DNA of 64,000 nucleotides from Sphingobacterium spiritivorum ATCC 33861 (lineage in GTDB: Bacteria > Bacteroidota > Bacteroidia > Sphingobacteriales > Sphingobacteriaceae). Where the stretch lies: positions 126,465 to 190,464 of the forward strand of contig NZ_GL379776.1 in the NCBI RefSeq assembly GCF_000143765.1, in the 5' to 3' direction. The stretch's first letter is position 1, and the number at the start of each line of letters is the position of its first letter. A program made the translations under genes and the position numbers. The notes under the pieces are model-generated. The model saw only the letters and a list, made by a program, of their open reading frames with translations, ran no database searches and was not told where the DNA came from. This document shows positions 1-7,918 of the stretch, one piece after another.

Positions 1-1583
1 GCTCCGGCAGTTCTCTGCTGCTACAGGGCGGCTCTTTCGGTTTATTTCAGGAACAACTATCTACAAAGCAGCAGGTCAATCCCCATTACCGTTTTGCAGT
101 GGATCAAAGTTTTACCCGTAGTGACGGGTATCGGCAAAACTCTGCCTTAAATAAAAAAACTATACAGACTGCTCATCAATGGGACTATTCTGATAAAGGG
201 CAGTTAAAAGCGATTGGATTCTATGCAGATCTGGGATACAGAACTCCCGGCGGCCTTACACAAACGCAGTATGATGAAAATCCAAAACTCGCCAGACCTG
301 CAGCAGGACCAAATCCCGGTGCGGCTGATCAAAAGGCTGGAATATACAACAAAACATTTTTTGGAGGTCTTTCTAACCGATACCACATCACGACAAATCT
401 GACACACGTTGTCAGTATATTCGGCAGTCATTCGGACATCAAAAATCCGTTTATTACCAATTACGAAAAGCGTGATGAAAAGAATATGGGCATCCGCACT
501 TACTTTTCTTATGCAGACAACAGCAATCAGCAGTTACATTGGCAAATGCAACTTGGATTGGAAGCACAAAACGGACGGTATAAAATTGATAATTATAATA
601 ACAAAGGCGGCGTAGCTACTGATCCGCAGGCTAAGGATGATCTGAAAAATGGCCAGCACTTCTATTTCTTACGCGGTCAGGTACTCGTTGCTCAAAAACT
701 GACCCTTGAAGGTTCACTGGGAATTAATTACAATACTATTTCCTATCAAAATATATTCCCTGTACTTGCTGATAAATGGGAAAAGATTGATTTTAAGAAT
801 ACCTGGATGCCAAGATTTGCTCTTTCCTACCTTGTCACTCCTCAAATGGCTATACGCAGTTCGGTATCCAAAGGATTATCCGCTCCTACCATTGCAGAGG
901 TTCGTTCTTCGGACAACATAATCAACCGGCAACTGAATCCTGAAACCGGAACGAATTATGAAGCGGGCATCAGATGGGAAACTGCAGACCGGAGAGTTAT
1001 TGCGGATGTTTCCTACTATTATTACCGGATGGATAATGCTATTATAAGGCAGATCCGGGAAAACGGAGCAGAATACTATCTGAATGCCGGAAAAACCGAC
1101 CAGAAGGGCTTAGAAGCCTCGCTTTCAGGTTATCTTATTGCTCCGCGTACCTCCGGCTGGGTACAGAGTTTGTCCATAGGAAGCAATCTGACCTATAATG
1201 ATTATAAATTCAAGGCTTACCAGGTAGGAGAAAACGATTATTCAGGCAACAAACTTACTGCTGTCCCGGACTGGATATGGGTTAATCATGCAAATATTCA
1301 GTTTGCACAACACATAGAACTGAATATCATGCACAACTTTACTTCCCGTATCCCGCTGAATGATGCGAATACCGCTTACGGGACTAAATATCATTTATTA
1401 CAGGCCAAACTTGCGTGGCTCTGCCCGATAAACGGAAAATTACAGGTTCAGTTCTTTGCCGGAGCTGATAATATCCTGGATCAGAAATACAGTCTGGGTA
1501 ACGATATCAATGCGTTCGGCAATCGCTTTTTTAATGCAGCTCCGGGCAGAAATTATTACGGAGGATTAAAGATCTCTTATTAA
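1..1583 (+). CDS. TonB-dependent receptor, C-terminal part (cut by window edge)
   Basis: The frame is open to the left edge, so the signal peptide, plug domain and first barrel strands lie outside the window. What is visible is the alternating aromatic/polar pattern of an outer-membrane beta-barrel, with the late-barrel segment GLSAPTIAEV followed by LNPETGTNYEAGIRW. This pairing is typical of siderophore and vitamin-type TonB receptors. The protein ends in GGLKISY, with a terminal aromatic residue as expected for BAM-dependent insertion. The role would be energy-dependent uptake of a chelate or nutrient, but the substrate cannot be told from this part. Its stop codon overlaps the stop of the convergent small membrane protein by a few bases. 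An internal GTG at 99 is not a credible start because coding continues upstream. Confidence 0.9.
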   Translation, partial: SGSSLLLQGGSFGLFQEQLSTKQQVNPHYRFAVDQSFTRSDGYRQNSALNKKTIQTAHQWDYSDKGQLKAIGFYADLGYRTPGGLTQTQYDENPKLARPAAGPNPGAADQKAGIYNKTFFGGLSNRYHITTNLTHVVSIFGSHSDIKNPFITNYEKRDEKNMGIRTYFSYADNSNQQLHWQMQLGLEAQNGRYKIDNYNNKGGVATDPQAKDDLKNGQHFYFLRGQVLVAQKLTLEGSLGINYNTISYQNIFPVLADKWEKIDFKNTWMPRFALSYLVTPQMAIRSSVSKGLSAPTIAEVRSSDNIINRQLNPETGTNYEAGIRWETADRRVIADVSYYYYRMDNAIIRQIRENGAEYYLNAGKTDQKGLEASLSGYLIAPRTSGWVQSLSIGSNLTYNDYKFKAYQVGENDYSGNKLTAVPDWIWVNHANIQFAQHIELNIMHNFTSRIPLNDANTAYGTKYHLLQAKLAWLCPINGKLQVQFFAGADNILDQKYSLGNDINAFGNRFFNAAPGRNYYGGLKISY

Positions 1584-1921
1584 CTATGCTGTTTTAATCT
1601 GAAAAGCCTTATAATCCTGTCGCAAAACAATAATATCAGTGTTACATAAATCAGTTGGGAGAACAGCATTATCTGTTCTTTTGAAATAGTTGTCCATTTT
1701 ATTTCATACATATACCCTGCTGCAACATAATTAATAACAAGCCCGAATATCGTTCCTGCAAGAAAGAAATATATTCCTTTCATCTTGACCTTCAGGATTT
1801 CGGGGGAAGTCATCTCCTGCTTCTCTATCCGGGCCATTACCTGATCTTCAAAATCCGAAAACGGCATTTTCGGAGTACTTTGCCTCATCAGTTGTTGTAA
1901 AATATCACGATCCTTTTCCAT
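1580..1921 (-). CDS. Small two-helix membrane protein, last gene of the ECF sigma operon
   Basis: A 113-residue protein with a soluble charged N-terminus (about residues 1-45) and two hydrophobic segments, about 48-70 and 84-104. It starts three bases after the stop of the ECF sigma gene, so the two are almost certainly co-transcribed and translated together. A short protein with a cytoplasmic N-terminus and membrane anchor directly behind an ECF sigma factor is the usual position of an anti-sigma factor. No zinc-binding HxxxCxxC motif is present, so an anti-sigma role is inferred from position only. I do not recognise a named family. Confidence 0.7.
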   Translation of the reverse strand: MEKDRDILQQLMRQSTPKMPFSDFEDQVMARIEKQEMTSPEILKVKMKGIYFFLAGTIFGLVINYVAAGYMYEIKWTTISKEQIMLFSQLIYVTLILLFCDRIIRLFRLKQHS

Positions 1922-1924
1922 ATT

Positions 1925-2461
1925 CTACGATTTCATTAGTTTACTTAATATTCCATGTATGCGTTTGCGTGCGCGATGTAAAATAACCTTCGCATTGGAC
2001 TCTGTCCATCCTGTAATCTGACATACATCTTTTATACTCTCTTCTTCCAGATAAAATAATCTTAAAGCCAGACTTTCATTAACGGGTAAGTGCTGTAAAG
2101 CCTCCTCAATCAGCTGAGCCTGCTCTTTCTGCTCCAGTTGCCATAGGGCAGCTTCATCGGACACAGACAACTCATCCTGTCCGGATATGGGCACAAACTC
2201 GATCTTGATCCGCCTCAGCCTTGTAAAAGCATGATTAACCACAATTCTGTAGAGCCAGCTGCTGAATTTGGATTTGCCCTGAAAAGATTTCAAGGCATGA
2301 TAACAGCTCACAAAAGCATCCTGAACAACCTCTTCCGCAACAACCTCACTTTTTACGATGCTGATTGCTACGGAAAAGGCCATATCCTTATATGTTGACA
2401 GAAAATATCTGAAAGCCTCACGATCTCCCGCTAGTATTTTATCAATATAAACCTGATCCAT
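1925..2461 (-). CDS. ECF-type RNA polymerase sigma factor
   Basis: A 178-residue sigma-70 family protein of the extracytoplasmic function type. Region 2 lies at about residues 10-75, with the helix EEVVQDAFVSCYHALKSF and the KFSSWLYRIVVN segment of regions 2.3-2.4. Region 4 lies at about 110-172, with LPVNESLALRLFYLEEE and the helix-turn-helix ending SNAKVILHRARKRI. The length is normal for the family and no extra C-terminal domain is present. It sits between a DUF6249-like membrane protein upstream and a small two-helix membrane protein downstream, eight and three bases away. It is not a FecI/FecR pair: the TonB receptor next door is convergent and no FecR-like gene is present. The stimulus is unknown. 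Confidence 0.95.
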   Translation of the reverse strand: MDQVYIDKILAGDREAFRYFLSTYKDMAFSVAISIVKSEVVAEEVVQDAFVSCYHALKSFQGKSKFSSWLYRIVVNHAFTRLRRIKIEFVPISGQDELSVSDEAALWQLEQKEQAQLIEEALQHLPVNESLALRLFYLEEESIKDVCQITGWTESNAKVILHRARKRIHGILSKLMKS

Positions 2462-2469
2462 CCGGTTTC

Positions 2470-2808
2470 TTAAGATGGTCTTTTATCCAGGTAATTTGCG
2501 ACGATCATACCCGCTCCTCCGAAAATTCCTATTATAGCCACAGGAATCGCGTCTGAATGAATTTCGACTTTGGATTCACTAATAATTCCTACAATCAATA
2601 AACCTACAGCTGAAGCTACTACTACTACCCCTACTTTAAGCCAGTTAGAGCCTTTGAGTTTATTATTGTAAAAATCGCTCAGATCCATCCCGCGTTCGAT
2701 CAGTGCCATACGTTCCTTATGTCTGGCCAGCCAGTAGAAATACAGGGATAAAAATGTACTTAAGCAAAATGCTACGATTATAGTAGCTACCATTGTTTCC
2801 TTTTCCAT
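2470..2808 (-). CDS. DUF6249-like small membrane protein
   Basis: A 112-residue protein with an N-terminal membrane helix (about residues 7-27), the segment KERMALIERGMDLSDFY, and two further hydrophobic stretches at about 56-77 and 86-104. The ERMALIERG motif after the first helix is how I recognise the DUF6249 family, whose members often sit beside ECF sigma genes in Bacteroidota. It is the first gene of a three-gene operon, eight bases ahead of the sigma factor. The function is unknown; a membrane sensor or stabiliser of the sigma system is a guess from position. Confidence 0.8.
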   Translation of the reverse strand: MEKETMVATIIVAFCLSTFLSLYFYWLARHKERMALIERGMDLSDFYNNKLKGSNWLKVGVVVVASAVGLLIVGIISESKVEIHSDAIPVAIIGIFGGAGMIVANYLDKRPS

Positions 2809-2900
2809 AATTTTTTTAGTCTTTGCTCATAAGATGCAGCCCGAATCCAAAAGGTTACATTTTTTTTATTTTTTATTCCTATGTGCGTCTCACATCTCAT

Positions 2901-2908
2901 TATCTTTG
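2901..2908 (+). promoter_or_regulatory. Candidate -7 promoter box (TATCTTTG) for the SNF2 helicase gene
   Basis: This is an exact match to the Bacteroidota housekeeping -7 consensus TAnnTTTG. It ends six bases before the chosen ATG at 2915, so transcription would begin at or just before that ATG. No clear TTG -33 element was found at the usual spacing, which lowers confidence. Confidence 0.35.
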
Positions 2909-2914
2909 GTTCGT

Positions 2915-5900
2915 ATGTCAAAGCAAGACCCTCAGCTTAAAGATTATCATTCGGATTACCATCAATATCTTATTACGGATATTGACATGGATCGAACGGA
3001 TAGGTACAGCTATTTTCAGGAGATAGACAGCACGACGAATATAGGAATTACTATTGAGGTAGAACACTTGTCTGTAAATGAAGCCAGATTTCGTATTGGG
3101 TTCTCCGAAAACGAAGAGACAGTGCTACTGAAATACACAAAACCCGTATTATCTATCTATTGTTCCTGTTCAGAAAAACAAGGTCTCTGCCGACACCAGC
3201 AAGCGGTCTTCGCTACTTTTATCCGTCAGGAAGATTGGCTGACTTTCTTTTCTCCGATGCGCTATCAAAAACTTTTGTCCAAAGCAGCTTTGACTTATGG
3301 CATTGAGCATGAACAGGCACTGGAAGAGTATTTTGAACTGCGATACACGAATAACACTATTGAAGTATCTATTCTTAACAACCATCTTATTCCACTGGAT
3401 AACATAGATTTATTTAATAAAGAAACATCAAATCTATCTGGCGATCCTACAGATGCCGGCCGATTGATTATTGTCTTCCGAAAGCATAAATTCTACAAAC
3501 ACTTGCAGGTTCAGCTTTTTGAATCGGAGATAACAAAAAACGGAAAACTTAAAAATCCGGTTAAACCGGTTGATACATCAGAGCGAATCTGGAAATGCAA
3601 AGACATTACGGAAAGCAAGTTCTTCACAGCTATTCGTTTATTGGAAAAAAACACACAGGATGCTTCAGATCCTAATCTTCCAAAAGCGCTTGAAGCTGTT
3701 GTACATAATCCTTTTCAATTAGAGGTATTTGTACACGATGCTTCCTTATCGGAAAATATACTGGCATCCAGTCTGAATGCCGTACTCCTGAAACAAAGTT
3801 CTGTACAAAGTAAACTCCGTATCCATAAAAAAGGATCGTTTCTTTCTGTAGAAGGCGATCTTCTTGTGGGAAGAGAAGAAATCGCACTGAGTGATGTAAA
3901 CATACAGTTTGATTATTTTGTGCAAGTCAAACATTCTCTTTACTTTATACATGATAAGACAGTAAGGTCTTTGATACAGCTGTTCAAAAACCGTAATAAT
4001 GCGCTTTGGATTCATACATCCAAATTTGAGTATTTCAAAACACAGATTCTGGATCCGCTTTCTGATCGGGTATCGATAAGCTATCCTGATATTCCGAGAG
4101 CCAGCAAGAAACAACTGGATCAACATCTTTACTACACGGATACTGAAGCTATAATTTATCTGGATGAATCCCAGGAATATGTTACACTCACGCCTGTCAT
4201 GCGCTATGGTGATGTGGAAGTACCTGTACGATCCAAACGGCAGATCTTTGGCATCGATGAATCCGGAAAAAGTTATATTGTAGAACGACAACAGGATCGG
4301 GAAACGGCACTGTCAGGTCTGCTGATCCGGCAACATCCTTACTTTGAAGAACAACTGGATGAATCTTTTCTGTATTTCTATCTTCACCGTAAACATTTCC
4401 TGAATGAAGACTGGTTTTTAAATGTATTTGAGGAATGGCACAGTCAGGGAATACGGGTCATTGGTTTTGACACCTTAAAGAACAATACTATAAGTCCTTT
4501 CAAAGCGAACATCAATATTGAAGTATTAAGCGGAATCAATTGGTTCAATGTAAATGTCAATGTGAGTTTCGGTCGTAAAAAGGCATCAGCCAAAAATCTG
4601 GAAAAGGCCGTGCGTAACAAATCCAAATTTGTGGTACTTGATGACGGCACACATGGTATATTACCGGAAGAATGGCTGGAAAAGTTTAAAGAATATTTTC
4701 AGGCAGGCGAATGGAATGACGAGGAGCAATTGCTGATTGCAAAGACAAGCTTCAATGATATAGATCGTCTCTTCGAGGCCTCTCAGCTACATGAATCAGC
4801 TAAACAAGAAATCGAGCAGTTAAAGAATAAAGCAAAGAATTTCAAAGATTTAAATAAAGTAAATGTCTCTAAACATTTTAACGGAAAATTACGCGGCTAC
4901 CAACTGGACGGATTGAAGTGGCTCAATTTTCTTGATGATTTCAATTTTGGCGGATGCCTGGCAGATGATATGGGGTTAGGCAAGACTATTCAGATTATTG
5001 CTTTTATTCTTTCCCAACGGGATAAGGCCAGTCACAACTGTAACCTGCTTGTGCTTCCGAAGACACTACTGTTTAACTGGCAGCATGAACTGGAAAAATT
5101 TGCACCCAGTATACGCTTTCTACTATTGGACGGTACAGACCGCGTCAGAAATACCGCTGATTTTGATCGGTATGAGCTCATACTGATTTCTTATCACACA
5201 CTGCTAACGGATATCAATTATCTAAAGAAATTCAGGTTTAATTATGTATTTCTGGATGAATCCCAACAGATTAAAAATCCCAATTCTCAGCGCTATAAAG
5301 CAGCCTGCCTTTTACAGTCACGTAACCGTATAGTAATGACGGGTACACCGATTGAAAACAGCACTATGGATCTGTATGCGCAGTTATCATTTGCTTCGCC
5401 CGGGCTACTTGGCAGTAAAAAGTATTTTAAAGATGTCTTTACTACTCCGATAGATGCATTCAGTGACCGGAAACGTACAGAAATGCTCTATAACAAGATT
5501 AATCCTTTTATCCTGAGAAGAACAAAAGCGGAAGTTGCCGGAGAGCTTCCGGAGAAGAATGAACTGGTCATCTACTGTGAGATGAAGCCTGCTCAACGCC
5601 GCATCTATGATCTATATGAAAAAGAGTTCAGGGAATTCATATCTGCAACCGAAGGTGATGAGATTCGCAAAAGCCCGATGTACGTTCTGAAAGGGCTGAC
5701 CAAACTGAGGCAAATCTGTAATTCGACCAAATTATTGAAAACGGAAGATTTAAGTACTGAGGACAATTCAGCTAAGATAGAAACACTTATAGAACAAATC
5801 GAAGATAACATTGCCTACCACAAGATTATTGTCTTTTCTCAATTTGTCAGTATGCTGCAGCTTATTCAGAAAGCATTATCCGCAAAAGGTATAGATGCTT

Positions 5901-6274
5901 CTATGCTGACAGGGAAGACAAAAAACAGAGATCAGGTCGTGCACAACTTTCAACAGCAGGAAGACAACCGGGTATTCCTGATCTCACTCAAAGCTGGTGG
6001 TACAGGGCTCAATCTGACAGCAGCCAGCCTTGTATATCTGGTAGATCCATGGTGGAATCCTGCTGTAGAGAATCAGGCCATAGATCGTGCATACCGCATA
6101 GGTCAGCAGCAAACGGTTACAGCTGTCCGTCTTATTACCCCAGATACCGTTGAAGAAAAAATGATTAAAATGCAGCAGAGCAAAAATGAACTGGCCTCTG
6201 CACTGATCGGAAAAGAAGGAAATCCGCTATTACAAAACTTCACAAAAGAGCAATTGCTCAGCCTGTTGCACTAA
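2915..6274 (+). CDS. SWIM zinc-finger SNF2-family helicase
   Basis: A 1119-residue DNA-translocating ATPase of the bacterial Snf2/HepA-like group. A SWIM zinc finger with CxC and CxH pairs (CSC...CRH) lies at about residues 83-94. A long, poorly conserved middle follows. The SNF2_N domain starts near RGYQLDGLKWL, with Walker A DDMGLGKT at about 683-690, the DESQ box near 779 and MTGTPIENS shortly after. The C-terminal helicase domain contains LISLKAGGTGLNL and the closing AIDRAYRIGQ motif. The substrate is likely DNA or a nucleoprotein complex, but the physiological role of these bacterial proteins is poorly defined. The reading frame could start at 2834, but that adds an unlikely hydrophobic stretch and would lie upstream of the promoter box, so ATG 2915 is preferred. 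Confidence 0.93.
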   Translation: MSKQDPQLKDYHSDYHQYLITDIDMDRTDRYSYFQEIDSTTNIGITIEVEHLSVNEARFRIGFSENEETVLLKYTKPVLSIYCSCSEKQGLCRHQQAVFATFIRQEDWLTFFSPMRYQKLLSKAALTYGIEHEQALEEYFELRYTNNTIEVSILNNHLIPLDNIDLFNKETSNLSGDPTDAGRLIIVFRKHKFYKHLQVQLFESEITKNGKLKNPVKPVDTSERIWKCKDITESKFFTAIRLLEKNTQDASDPNLPKALEAVVHNPFQLEVFVHDASLSENILASSLNAVLLKQSSVQSKLRIHKKGSFLSVEGDLLVGREEIALSDVNIQFDYFVQVKHSLYFIHDKTVRSLIQLFKNRNNALWIHTSKFEYFKTQILDPLSDRVSISYPDIPRASKKQLDQHLYYTDTEAIIYLDESQEYVTLTPVMRYGDVEVPVRSKRQIFGIDESGKSYIVERQQDRETALSGLLIRQHPYFEEQLDESFLYFYLHRKHFLNEDWFLNVFEEWHSQGIRVIGFDTLKNNTISPFKANINIEVLSGINWFNVNVNVSFGRKKASAKNLEKAVRNKSKFVVLDDGTHGILPEEWLEKFKEYFQAGEWNDEEQLLIAKTSFNDIDRLFEASQLHESAKQEIEQLKNKAKNFKDLNKVNVSKHFNGKLRGYQLDGLKWLNFLDDFNFGGCLADDMGLGKTIQIIAFILSQRDKASHNCNLLVLPKTLLFNWQHELEKFAPSIRFLLLDGTDRVRNTADFDRYELILISYHTLLTDINYLKKFRFNYVFLDESQQIKNPNSQRYKAACLLQSRNRIVMTGTPIENSTMDLYAQLSFASPGLLGSKKYFKDVFTTPIDAFSDRKRTEMLYNKINPFILRRTKAEVAGELPEKNELVIYCEMKPAQRRIYDLYEKEFREFISATEGDEIRKSPMYVLKGLTKLRQICNSTKLLKTEDLSTEDNSAKIETLIEQIEDNIAYHKIIVFSQFVSMLQLIQKALSAKGIDASMLTGKTKNRDQVVHNFQQQEDNRVFLISLKAGGTGLNLTAASLVYLVDPWWNPAVENQAIDRAYRIGQQQTVTAVRLITPDTVEEKMIKMQQSKNELASALIGKEGNPLLQNFTKEQLLSLLH

Positions 6275-6304
6275 CTATCAGGCTTTAGCTTCCGAATATT
6301 TTGC

Positions 6305-6312
6305 CTACATTT
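6305..6312 (+). promoter_or_regulatory. Candidate -7 promoter box (TACATTTG) for the HAD phosphatase gene
   Basis: An exact TAnnTTTG match lies 24 bases before the ATG at 6337, which gives a short conventional leader. It supports the downstream start over the TTG at 6301, which would lie upstream of the transcript. No convincing -33 TTG was seen at the expected distance. Confidence 0.4.
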
Positions 6313-6336
6313 GCTTATAAAAACAGCCCTTACAAT

Positions 6337-7116
6337 ATGATCAAAGCAGTATTTTTTGATATCGACGGTACACTATTAAGTTTCAAAACACATCTCGTTC
6401 CCGAGTCTACCGAAAAAGCTATCCGTGAATTACAATCCAGAGGAATTAAAGTAATCATCTCTACGGGTAGATCCATCAACAGCTTAGATCATATCAGATA
6501 CCTCAATTTTGATGGCTTTATAACATTTAACGGAGGCTATTGCGTCACAAAAGATGATGAAGTGCTGTTTAGAAAACCTATTCCACAGGAAGATATCGAA
6601 TCTCTGCTCAATTATGCAATGAATAATGAGCCGGTTAGCTTTTCGCTGATGTCTGAAAATGAGATTTCTATCTTCCATGTCACGCCTGATATACAAAAGA
6701 TGTACGACCAGCTCAATCTGCCCGTACCCATGCAGAGGAACTACGATAACTTTGACAAAGCAACCGTATTGCAGACCAATATCTTTATTCAACCGGAAGC
6801 AGAAGAAGACTTTATGCGTACTATAATGCCCAATTCCATAGCTTCCCGCTGGACTCCTCTTTTTGCGGATGTCAATCCTGTCGGCCAAAGTAAAAAGGTA
6901 GGTATCGATGTGTTTGTACAACATTTCGGACTTGAACTCCATGAAACGATGTCATTCGGAGACGGAGGCAATGATATTACCATGTTAGCGCATACACATA
7001 TTGGCGTAGCTATGGGTAATGCTAATCCGGAAGTAAAGGCGATAGCAGATTATATCACGGATGATGTAGACAATAACGGCATCTGGAATGCGCTCAAACA
7101 TTATGAAATAATCTAA
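6337..7116 (+). CDS. Cof-type HAD-superfamily phosphatase
   Basis: A 259-residue member of the HAD hydrolase superfamily, Cof/YbjI-like subgroup, with a C2 cap. Motif I is FFDIDGTLL with nucleophile Asp8 and acid/base Asp10. Motif II is ISTGRS at about residue 44. Motif IV is GDGGND at 208-213, followed by the usual GVAMGNA stretch. All catalytic positions are present, so an active Mg-dependent phosphatase is expected, acting in the cytoplasm on small phosphorylated metabolites such as sugar phosphates or flavin or pyridoxal precursors. The substrate cannot be deduced. A TTG-started extension from 6301 is rejected because MIKAVFFDIDGT is the normal family N-terminus. The stop overlaps the convergent kinase-like gene by four bases. 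Confidence 0.93.
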   Translation: MIKAVFFDIDGTLLSFKTHLVPESTEKAIRELQSRGIKVIISTGRSINSLDHIRYLNFDGFITFNGGYCVTKDDEVLFRKPIPQEDIESLLNYAMNNEPVSFSLMSENEISIFHVTPDIQKMYDQLNLPVPMQRNYDNFDKATVLQTNIFIQPEAEEDFMRTIMPNSIASRWTPLFADVNPVGQSKKVGIDVFVQHFGLELHETMSFGDGGNDITMLAHTHIGVAMGNANPEVKAIADYITDDVDNNGIWNALKHYEII

Positions 7117-7724
7117 AGCTGTACAGTAAGCGTCGCTTTAAAAGTATTACTGTTGCTATTGAATAAAAGATCATTACGATCCGGATACAGAAATTGTAAT
7201 CTTTCTCTGAACAGCCTTATACTATCTGTACCCTGCTGATCAGCAATACGGTGATTTACTCTGTTGCTGACTTCCATAATCAGGAGTCTGGCCGAGCCGG
7301 ATACTTTTATTTTGACCGGATATTTTTCCATGGATGTATATCCGTTATGAATAGCATTCTGTACAAGAGGCATCAAAACAAAAGGATAAATAAGCGCTGC
7401 TGTATCTGTATAATCAGACTTAAAGTTAATATACAATTCTTCTGATTTAATATGCTGATACACTAAGCAGTATTCATTCAGACAATCGATTTCATCAATA
7501 ACAGATACAGGCTGGGAACAGACTCGTGACAAACTGCTCTGCTGAAGTTTTGCAAACCGGATTTGCCAGGATTGATCTTTGTTTTCTATACAGGCGGATG
7601 CCCATAAATCCAGAAGCTTCCGGTCTACCTGACATTCTAAAAACGACAATTGATTTTCAATAGCTGACGCCCCGCTGTTACCGGTAGCAGTACGATTCCA
7701 TAACTTATTAAAAACCGAGGTCAT
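7113..7724 (-). CDS. Degenerate LytS/YehU-type histidine-kinase-like protein
   Basis: A 203-residue soluble protein resembling the catalytic half of LytS-type sensor kinases. The helix before the ATPase domain ends CLNEYCLVYQHIKSEELY, like the El-Yl-iE-Rf pattern of the family. The ATP-binding N-box is PLVQNAIHNGY at about residues 119-129. At the place of the family's QINPHFLFN phospho-acceptor motif there is ECQVDRKLLD, which has no histidine, and the later glycine-rich boxes are weak. There is no sensor or membrane segment and no LytTR response regulator nearby. It may be a pseudo-kinase, or it may only bind nucleotide. It is divergent from the Sel1/HSP90 operon and shares about 190 bases of upstream DNA with it. 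Confidence 0.7.
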   Translation of the reverse strand: MTSVFNKLWNRTATGNSGASAIENQLSFLECQVDRKLLDLWASACIENKDQSWQIRFAKLQQSSLSRVCSQPVSVIDEIDCLNEYCLVYQHIKSEELYINFKSDYTDTAALIYPFVLMPLVQNAIHNGYTSMEKYPVKIKVSGSARLLIMEVSNRVNHRIADQQGTDSIRLFRERLQFLYPDRNDLLFNSNSNTFKATLTVQL

Positions 7725-7918
7725 ATGATCTGTTATTTTGTTTGGTCAAAATTACTTATTTCTTTTAAAAGAATCTTCAAACAACTCCCTCACCTGATTT
7801 ATTCATATCTTTTTTCTTAATATTTAGGCAAATAAGAAAATTTTAATTATTTTGAATAAAAGATCACACAAATCGTTATTATATTCAAACCATATTTTAG
7901 GACAAAATCGAATTAAAC

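Noticed and set aside
99..101. GTG as the start of the first gene
   Set aside because: The frame remains open and barrel-like to the left edge, so the gene simply continues outside the window.
2834..2914. N-terminal extension of the SNF2 helicase
   Set aside because: It would begin upstream of a perfect promoter box and adds a hydrophobic stretch not expected for this protein.
3746..4291. A 181-codon minus-strand open frame inside the SNF2 helicase gene
   Set aside because: It lies wholly within a conserved coding sequence on the other strand and its translation has no recognisable domain.
6484..6942. A 152-codon minus-strand open frame inside the HAD phosphatase gene
   Set aside because: It is antisense to a protein with complete catalytic motifs and shows no protein-like features.
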